Source: Rhodococcus sp. AW25M09 (GTDB lineage: Bacteria > Actinomycetota > Actinomycetes > Mycobacteriales > Mycobacteriaceae). Taken from it: a stretch of DNA of 54,659 nucleotides. Numbering within the stretch: the first letter of the stretch is position 1; each line of letters begins with the position of its first letter. The translations under genes were made by a program, and so were the position numbers. Where the stretch lies: assembly GCF_000333955.1 (NCBI RefSeq), contig NZ_CAPS01000023.1:1-54659 (forward strand), in the 5' to 3' direction. Shown here in pieces: positions 49,300-54,659 of this stretch. A model generated the notes under the pieces. The model was not told where the DNA came from and ran no database searches. It saw only the letters and a program-made list of their open reading frames with translations.

Positions 49300-50364
49300 T
49301 TAGAGCACGCCGCCCTCGATTCGCGGGTCGTTTTCGCGTCCTGTCGATCTCCGCTTCTCGACACTCCATCCCGCTGCATCCACCGTCTCGCTCAGTCCGA
49401 GTACCCACCGGGCCGACGAGCGTCCTTGATCGAACAACGACTGTGCGACGGTGGTCAACCCGGCCGCTGCAGCGACGGGGGAGTCGTCCCACCCGGTGAC
49501 GGCGAGTCGCGTCGGAATCTCTATTCCGGTCGCCGCCGCAGCGTCGAGTGCCCCGAGGGCGAGCTCGTCACTCATCACCAGCAATGTGTCGACGACGGCG
49601 TCCTGTAGCAACAGTCGTGCAGCCCGGTCGCCTTCTCCGCGAGCGTTGTGGGTGGTGAACAGCGTCGGCACGGTCGACCAGTCGATTCCGAGACGTACGC
49701 AGGCATCGCGGTAACCCTCGAGCCGGGCTCGGGTCACCGGCATCGAGATGTCCGACGCGTCCGCGCCGGGCACGACTGTGGATTCGCGTCGCGAATCAGG
49801 TCGGAGAGCCACGATCGCAGGGTGTGCGCGGCTGGTCAACGCGGCGGTGGCGACTGCATCGGCTGCTGCTCGGTCGTCGATGGCGATCCATTCGAGGCCG
49901 GGGTGGTGGGGCCCGCCCTGAACGCAGGTCGGGCGGCCGGTACCGACAAGCACGTCGAGAAGTGGGTCGTCGATCTCGGTGGTCCACACGACGTACCCGT
50001 CGACCTGGGCGTCCCGGATCCGTGCATTGTCGTTGTCCCGGTGCAGGTTCGGCAGCATCACCAATGCGGTGTCGGCGTCGAGGCACGCGTCGGCGATACC
50101 CGACAGAAAGCGTCGAGCCTGCGGGTCCTCGAAGGCGTAGGTGAGCTTTTCTCCGAGTACGACGCCGATGCTGTTGTGCTTACCGCTACGCAGCGAGCGG
50201 GCAGCGCGGTTGGGTCCGGTGTAGCCGAGGTGGGCCGCTGCCGCGTGGACACGGTCCCTGGTGGCCGCCGAGACTCGACTCGGTTGGTTGTACGTGTACG
50301 ACACGCTCATGGTGGACACGCCTGCGGACGCTGCAACATCCGCCATGGTCACCCGATTGCTCAC
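49300..50364 (-). CDS. LacI family transcriptional regulator
   Basis: This repressor-type protein has about 354 residues, with an N-terminal HTH (VTMADVAASAGVSTMSVSY) and hinge helix, followed by a periplasmic-binding-like effector domain. GTG 50364 gives MSNRVTMADVA; GTG 50352 (8 nt after GAGGTGA) is equally possible. It is divergent from the MFS gene, with a perfect TGTGTAACGTTACACA palindrome in the spacer that should be its operator and would control both genes. Sequence does not tell the effector. Confidence 0.93.
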   Translation of the reverse strand: MSNRVTMADVAASAGVSTMSVSYTYNQPSRVSAATRDRVHAAAAHLGYTGPNRAARSLRSGKHNSIGVVLGEKLTYAFEDPQARRFLSGIADACLDADTALVMLPNLHRDNDNARIRDAQVDGYVVWTTEIDDPLLDVLVGTGRPTCVQGGPHHPGLEWIAIDDRAAADAVATAALTSRAHPAIVALRPDSRRESTVVPGADASDISMPVTRARLEGYRDACVRLGIDWSTVPTLFTTHNARGEGDRAARLLLQDAVVDTLLVMSDELALGALDAAAATGIEIPTRLAVTGWDDSPVAAAAGLTTVAQSLFDQGRSSARWVLGLSETVDAAGWSVEKRRSTGRENDPRIEGGVL

Positions 50365-50393
50365 CTCGCAACTGTAGCGCGATAACGAGGTCC

Positions 50394-50409
50394 TGTGTAA
50401 CGTTACACA
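50394..50409. promoter_or_regulatory. 16-bp palindromic LacI-type operator overlapping a -10 element
   Basis: TGTGTAACGTTACACA is a perfect palindrome with the central CG step typical of LacI/GalR operators. It ends 2 bp before the ATG of the MFS gene. Its middle contains TAACGT (50398-50403), a TANNNT -10 element 8 bp before the ATG, as in leaderless actinobacterial genes. Confidence 0.8.
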
Positions 50410-50411
50410 AC

Positions 50412-51611
50412 ATGTCCTCACCCCTACCGAAGTTGCTGGTGCTCGGCGCGGCCGCCTTCATCTACGTCACGGCGGAAACTTTGCCCGTGGGTTTGCTCCC
50501 CGAGATTTCCGGCGACCTGGGTGTCAGCGAATCGGCCGTAGGCCTGCTGCTGACCTTCTACGCGTACGGCGTCGCTGCCATGACGATGCCGTTGATCAGG
50601 GTCGTGCGGGAGTGGCCGCGGCGACGCGTCGTCGTCATCACCGTTGCCGCACTGGCACTGTCGCAACTGATGTCCGCGGTATCGGTCGGCTATCCGATGT
50701 TGGTGATCTCCCGAATGCTGTGCGCCGCAACGCACGGAATATTCTGGGCCGTCGTCGCGCCCGTCGCGGCGTCGCTCGCGTTGCCCGGAAAGCAGGGTAA
50801 GGCCATCGCCACGGTGTACGCCGGCACCTCTCTGGCGCTGGTCGCGGGCAACCCACTCACCGCAGCGATGGGGCAATGGTTCGGATGGCGCACGGCTGCA
50901 ACGATTCTCGGGGTCGTCGCGACGGCCATCGCGGTGGCACTGTATTTCGTACTTCCGGCGCTACCGGTCGCCCGAGCGAGCTCGGAACAGAAAAAGACAC
51001 CGCGGGTGCTCGACGGCACCCTGGCCATTCTGTGCGGCGTGACGTTCCTGGCCGTCCTCGGCCATTTCGTCGCGTACACGTACTTCTCACTGATCGTCGA
51101 CCGTGCGATCGGCTCGGCGGGCACGACGCTGACCCTGATGTTGATGCTGTACGGCCTGTTCGGGGTGGTCGGCATCTGGGTGATCGGCAGAAGCTACGAC
51201 CGGTGGCCGCGGCACTCCACCATCGCGGCTCTGGGCGCGGTCGCCGCTGCGGTCGCGATCCTGTGGTGCACTCTGACCGGAGCGCCGGGTGGACTGGCTG
51301 TGTTCGCCATCGGTGCCATTGCGTTGTGGGGGTTGGCATTCACCACGATCCCGGTGTGCATTCAGTCTGCCGTGGTCAGGGCGGCCTCGGCCGACGCCGA
51401 CAAGGCGTCGGCGATCTATGTCGTTGCCTTCCAGCTGGCCATCGCAACGGGTGCGCTGGTGGGTGGGGTGTTCGTCGACATCAGCGGCATCGTGACCGTC
51501 ACCGCCGCCGCCACGATTCTCGTCGTCGCAGCACTGCTGGTGGTTGTCCTGGCGCGCAACACGTTTCCTCGCACCGTCTCACCGGAGACCGTGACGGTAG
51601 CAGCACGCTGA
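50412..51611 (+). CDS. MFS transporter, AraJ/YdhP-like (DHA1)
   Basis: This 399-residue transporter has about twelve helices. It begins with helix 1 almost at once (LGAAAFIYVTAETLPVGLLPEI), and the LPEI-SGDLGVSESAVG segment is typical of the AraJ/SotB/NepI sugar or arabinose-efflux branch. It lacks any ribosome site: the operator ends 2 bp before ATG, which suggests a leaderless transcript. Expression is very likely repressed by the divergent LacI protein. Substrate unknown; sugar or nucleoside efflux would fit the branch. Confidence 0.9.
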   Translation: MSSPLPKLLVLGAAAFIYVTAETLPVGLLPEISGDLGVSESAVGLLLTFYAYGVAAMTMPLIRVVREWPRRRVVVITVAALALSQLMSAVSVGYPMLVISRMLCAATHGIFWAVVAPVAASLALPGKQGKAIATVYAGTSLALVAGNPLTAAMGQWFGWRTAATILGVVATAIAVALYFVLPALPVARASSEQKKTPRVLDGTLAILCGVTFLAVLGHFVAYTYFSLIVDRAIGSAGTTLTLMLMLYGLFGVVGIWVIGRSYDRWPRHSTIAALGAVAAAVAILWCTLTGAPGGLAVFAIGAIALWGLAFTTIPVCIQSAVVRAASADADKASAIYVVAFQLAIATGALVGGVFVDISGIVTVTAAATILVVAALLVVVLARNTFPRTVSPETVTVAAR

Positions 51612-51632
51612 CCATTCGGGTAAGGCACACGA

Positions 51633-51638
51633 TAGGGT
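51633..51638 (+). promoter_or_regulatory. Possible -10 element of the riboswitch-led operon
   Basis: TAGGGT fits TANNNT and stands just before the riboswitch; CTGACC at 51608-51613 could be a weak -35 with 19-bp spacing. It would put the RNA start near 51645. Confidence 0.3.
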
Positions 51639-51639
51639 C

Positions 51640-51750
51640 AGCACGCGACGAACGAGGGAATCCGGTGCAAATCCGGAGCTGGCGCGCAACGGTGACGGGT
51701 GAGAGCTCGAAGTCCGAATGCTCGGGCGTCGTGGTTCACCCCCACCCGCG
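51640..51750 (+). ncRNA. Cobalamin (B12) riboswitch
   Basis: The conserved core is plain: GAGGGAATCCGGTGCAAATC (51655-51674), then CGGAGCTGGCGCGCAACGGT, matching the class consensus with GGGAA, CCGGTG-AAATCCGG and GC-TG-CGCAACGGT. Further on, AAGTCCGAATGCTCGGGCG corresponds to the B12-box region. It sits between the MFS stop and the lipoprotein start, in a ~175-bp leader. It should repress the downstream ABC importer when cobalamin is plentiful. Limits are approximate because the outer stem was not folded by computation. Confidence 0.9.
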
Positions 51751-51786
51751 GCTCCGCGACACGAGCCCCAAGCAGGAAGCTCTTCG

Positions 51787-52815
51787 ATGCGCACCACACT
51801 CGCCGTACTCGGCGCTGTCTCCGTCCTTGCCGTGGCCGGTTGCTCGTCCCCACCGACGATCGACACTGCCGCCGCCGCCACAGCCGATTACCCGCTGACC
51901 GTGGAGAACTGCGGCCGCGACATCGTCGTCGATGCGCCGCCACAGCGTGCGGTATCTCTGAACCAGAGTTCGACGGAGATTCTGCTCTCCCTCGGCTTGG
52001 CCGACCGTATGGTCGGCACCGCCACCTGGACCGATCCCGTTCGCGCCGACCTCGAGTCGGAGAACGCGCGGGTGCCCCGGCTGGCAGACAACAAGCCCTC
52101 CCTCGAGGTGGTGCTCGACACCGAACCGGACTTCGTCTCCGCGTCGTTCGGCGGCACCCTCGGGCCGGGAGGCGTCGCCGATCGGGACCAGTTCCAGCAG
52201 CTCGGCGTCCCGAGCTATCTCTCTCCGACCGACTGCAACGGCAAGACCGACGACAGCGTCAACTCCGACGGTGCGCGCACGGCACCACTCGAGATCGAGA
52301 CCGTGTATCAGGAGATCCGCGATCTCGCGGCCATCTTCGACGTCCGTGACCGCGGCGAGATCTTCGTCGCGGAGTTGCAGGACCGCTTCGTGAAAGCCTC
52401 CGATACCGTCGACGCATCGGGTGCGACGTTGGCGTACTGGTTCGCCGACACCGACACCCCGTACATGGCGGGCTGCTGCGGGTCGTCGGGCATCATCACC
52501 GATTCGGTAGGGGCTCGGAACATCTACGCCGACACCACCGATGAATGGCCACAGGTGAATTGGGAAAGCGTTGCCGATCGCAATCCCACTGCGCTCGTGC
52601 TGGCGGATCTGAGCCGTCGCAGCATTACCGGGGACGCCCTCGACAGCAAGATCGACTTCCTCGAATCGAATGCCGTCACGAGTCGGCTGACCGCCGTCGA
52701 GGACAAGCGCTACATCGTCGTCAACGGTGCCGATCTCAACCCGTCGATTCGGACCGTCGACGGAGTCGAGAAAGTTGCTGCTGCTCTGCAGAATTGGGGA
52801 TTCGCGACCCGATGA
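51787..52815 (+). CDS. ABC importer substrate-binding lipoprotein (BtuF/F420-0-type)
   Basis: This 342-residue lipoprotein has lipobox LAVAGC (Cys19). It is a helical-backbone (class III) binding protein of the BtuF/FepB type: AVSLNQSSTEILLSLGLADRMVG opens the first lobe, and DRNPTALVLADLSRR lies in the second. A CC pair in MAGCCGSSGI is notable. AGGAAG precedes ATG 51787. Proteins of this group are often automatically called F420-0 transporter proteins, but the cobalamin riboswitch upstream argues for a corrinoid ligand. First gene of a three-gene operon with ATGA overlaps. Confidence 0.88.
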   Translation: MRTTLAVLGAVSVLAVAGCSSPPTIDTAAAATADYPLTVENCGRDIVVDAPPQRAVSLNQSSTEILLSLGLADRMVGTATWTDPVRADLESENARVPRLADNKPSLEVVLDTEPDFVSASFGGTLGPGGVADRDQFQQLGVPSYLSPTDCNGKTDDSVNSDGARTAPLEIETVYQEIRDLAAIFDVRDRGEIFVAELQDRFVKASDTVDASGATLAYWFADTDTPYMAGCCGSSGIITDSVGARNIYADTTDEWPQVNWESVADRNPTALVLADLSRRSITGDALDSKIDFLESNAVTSRLTAVEDKRYIVVNGADLNPSIRTVDGVEKVAAALQNWGFATR

Positions 52816-53837
52816 GCCGAACCGATCGCGGGTTACTGATCCCGCTCCTGTTCGGTGGCTGTGTGGTGTTGGTGCTCTCGATCGGAGTGGCTGTGACGAT
52901 CGGTCCGGCCACCGTGTCGGTTGCCGACGTGTATCGAGTGATACTGGGACACATGGGGATCGGCGCAGCGGAGGTGAGTCGCATCGAGGACGGCATCGTC
53001 TGGGAGTTGCGGCTGCCCCGAACCCTGCTGGCAGCAGTCTGCGGCGCCGGTCTGGCTTTGTGTGGCGCCATCATGCAGTCGCTGTTGCGCAATCCACTTG
53101 CCGACCCGTTCGTCCTGGGTATCTCGTCGGGCGCGTCCACCGGTGCTGTCGTGGTTGCCGTGCTCGGAGTGGGTGGCGGTGCGCTGTCGCTGTCGACCGG
53201 AGCGTTCGCGGGTGCGCTGCTGTCGTTCGTGCTGGTGATGCTCCTCGCCGCTGGTGCGGGCGGCGGCAACGACCGTGTGGTGCTGGCGGGAGTGGCCGGC
53301 ACACAACTGTTCTCGGCTCTGACGTCGTTCATCGTCATTTCCTCGGCCGATGCCGAACAAACCCGCGGGGTGCTGTTCTGGTTGCTCGGGTCCCTGAGCG
53401 GTGCCGACTGGACAGACGTGGCGCTGTGCGGCGCGGTGGCGCTCGTCGGAATGGTGGTCTGCCTGTTCAGCACCTCCGCCCTCGATGCATTCACGTTCGG
53501 GCACGACGCGGCTGCCTCCCTCGGCGTTCCGGTGAAATGGGTGCGAATCCTGTTGCTGGTCATCACCGCATTGATCACGGCGGCCCTCGTCAGTGCAGCT
53601 GGTGCCATCGGATTCGTGGGGCTGGTGCTCCCGCATGCCGCCCGCTTCCTCGTCGGCGCGCGGCACCGACGATTGCTGCCGACGACGGTGGTGATCGGCG
53701 CGATCTTCATGGTCTGGGTCGACACCATCGCCCGAACGGTGTTCGCGCCGCAAGAGATTCCCGTCGGGGTGGTCACCGCACTCATCGGAGTGCCTGCCTT
53801 CGCGCTCATTCTGTTCCGGCTCAGGAGATCCCGATGA
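52812..53837 (+). CDS. FecCD/BtuC-type ABC permease
   Basis: This 341-residue membrane protein has nine to ten helices. The BtuC/FecCD landmarks RLPRTLLAAVCGAGLALCGA, NPLADPFVLGISSGAS and GAIGFVGLVLPHAAR (the cytosolic coupling loop) are present. It forms the channel for the substrate delivered by the lipoprotein encoded just before it. Its ATG overlaps the previous stop (ATGA) and its own stop overlaps the ATPase start (ATGA), which indicates strict translational coupling. Confidence 0.94.
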   Translation: MSRTDRGLLIPLLFGGCVVLVLSIGVAVTIGPATVSVADVYRVILGHMGIGAAEVSRIEDGIVWELRLPRTLLAAVCGAGLALCGAIMQSLLRNPLADPFVLGISSGASTGAVVVAVLGVGGGALSLSTGAFAGALLSFVLVMLLAAGAGGGNDRVVLAGVAGTQLFSALTSFIVISSADAEQTRGVLFWLLGSLSGADWTDVALCGAVALVGMVVCLFSTSALDAFTFGHDAAASLGVPVKWVRILLLVITALITAALVSAAGAIGFVGLVLPHAARFLVGARHRRLLPTTVVIGAIFMVWVDTIARTVFAPQEIPVGVVTALIGVPAFALILFRLRRSR

Positions 53838-54592
53838 CACTGCACGCCAGAGACATTCGCTGGTCACGCGGCGGACATCCGATCCTCGACGGCATCAGCT
53901 TCGTGCCGGATCCAGGCGAGACCATCGGTTTGATCGGCCCCAACGGTTCGGGCAAGTCCTCACTTCTACGAATCCTCGCGGGCATCGTCGCCCCCGACAA
54001 CGGCGACGTGCTGCTCGACGGGCAGAGCCTCCGAACACTGCGTCGACGACGCGTCGCGAGGCGCGTGGCGATGGTCGACCAACATTCCGACACCGATGTC
54101 GACATCAGCGTCCGCGATGTCGTCCGCCTCGGACGAATCCCGCACCACGGAATCCTCGGCGGCAACGCCCTCGATGACGACGCCGCAATAGCCCGAGCGC
54201 TCACCGACACAGGCATGGCGTCGAAAGCCACCCGGCGCTGGCACACCCTCTCCGGCGGCGAGCGCCAACGCGTCCAGATCGCCCGCGCCCTGGCTCAACA
54301 GCCCACCGAACTACTGCTCGACGAGCCGACCAATCACCTCGACATCCAACATCAACTCGAGATTTTGACCCTCGTCGCAGGACTACCGTTGAGCAGCTAC
54401 ATCGCGCTGCACGACCTCAACCTCGCCGCAATGTTCTGCAATCGCATCATCGTCCTGAACCACGGCACCATCGTGGCATCGGGAACCCCGAACACTGTGA
54501 TCACGGAGAACCTGGTGCGCACGGTATACAACGTGCACGCCACCGTCACCAATGCCGAGACTTATCCACAGGTGACCTATCGCCGTCCCTGA
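53834..54592 (+). CDS. ABC transporter ATP-binding protein (BtuD/FecE-type)
   Basis: This 252-residue ATPase has Walker A GPNGSGKSS (35-43), Q-loop VDQHSDTD, signature LSGGERQR, Walker B LLLDEPTNHLD and switch His in ALHDLNLA. It drives uptake through the permease encoded upstream. AGGAG precedes the ATG. The last third includes an exact TTATCCACA nonamer (54562-54570), which in coding sequence may be chance. A palindromic element begins 55 bp after the stop. Confidence 0.95.
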   Translation: MTLHARDIRWSRGGHPILDGISFVPDPGETIGLIGPNGSGKSSLLRILAGIVAPDNGDVLLDGQSLRTLRRRRVARRVAMVDQHSDTDVDISVRDVVRLGRIPHHGILGGNALDDDAAIARALTDTGMASKATRRWHTLSGGERQRVQIARALAQQPTELLLDEPTNHLDIQHQLEILTLVAGLPLSSYIALHDLNLAAMFCNRIIVLNHGTIVASGTPNTVITENLVRTVYNVHATVTNAETYPQVTYRRP

Positions 54593-54647
54593 TCCCGCTC
54601 GCCTCCGCAGCCCACCCCCGGAAGTCCCCCCCGCAGTCCCCCCGGAA

Positions 54648-54659
54648 GTCCACTCGATG
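54648..54659 (+). repeat. Dispersed palindromic element, copy F (cut by window end)
   Basis: The last 12 bases, GTCCACTCGATG, are exactly the left end of the 55-bp element. A short tandem, CCCCGGAAGTCC followed by CCCCCGCAGTCC-like units, precedes it from 54615. Confidence 0.65.

Noticed and set aside
54562..54570. Exact TTATCCACA in the ABC ATPase gene
   Set aside because: A single box inside coding sequence with no partner; may be chance.

Overview
The window is high-GC actinobacterial chromosome, most likely a Rhodococcus-type member of the Nocardiaceae. The first 20 kb keep the gene order seen just after gyrA in Mycobacterium tuberculosis: DUF3566 protein, tRNA-Ile, tRNA-Ala, membrane protein, ppiA, PH-domain protein, crgA, DUF881 protein, trpG/pabA, pknB, pknA, pbpA, rodA, pstP, fhaB, fhaA, tRNA-Leu. 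From this synteny the left end should lie near the chromosomal origin; this is inferred, because dnaA and gyrA are outside the window. LysX, cutinase, CrgA and F420-dependent oxidoreductases also fit Mycobacteriales.

Layout. 1-1.5 kb: 3' part of a DUF3566 membrane protein, then two tRNAs with a tiny DLW-39-type gene between them. 1.9-5.8 kb: an insertion relative to M. tuberculosis holding an acyl-ACP desaturase, a membrane diguanylate cyclase and a DUF1023 hydrolase. 5.8-10.3 kb: small membrane protein, ppiA, rhomboid protease, PH protein, crgA, DUF881 protein and glutamine amidotransferase. 10.3-20.1 kb: one minus-strand operon for growth and division control (FhaA, FhaB, PstP, RodA, PbpA, PknA, PknB) with ATGA/GTGA translational overlaps. 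20.3-24.8 kb: tRNA-Leu, a decayed choline oxidase-like gene, betaine-aldehyde dehydrogenase and a BCCT carrier. 25.5-31.6 kb: glutamate synthase gltBD. 31.8-39.9 kb: cutinase, two MFS transporters, an ABM protein, a YhgE/Pip-like protein, a histidine phosphatase, a LysR regulator, a DUF4190 protein and an F420-type oxidoreductase. 40-45.5 kb: fabH-like synthase, a hydrolase and lysX. 45.7-50.4 kb: AbiEi/DUF559-like protein, GNAT, F420-type oxidoreductase, GGDEF-EAL protein and a LacI regulator. 50.4-54.6 kb: MFS exporter with a LacI-type operator on its start, then a cobalamin-riboswitch-led ABC importer.

Between genes there is a dispersed palindromic element of about 55 bp: five full copies plus one cut by the right edge. 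Other notable features are DnaA-box pairs near crgA and upstream of the AbiEi-like gene, a pknA gene without a usual start codon at the expected place, a tripled 19-bp unit that carries the stop codons of two convergent genes, and a B12 riboswitch in front of a transporter family usually labelled as an F420-0 importer. I saw no insertion sequence, prophage or CRISPR array. All functional calls come from reading protein motifs and recalling families; no database search was run.
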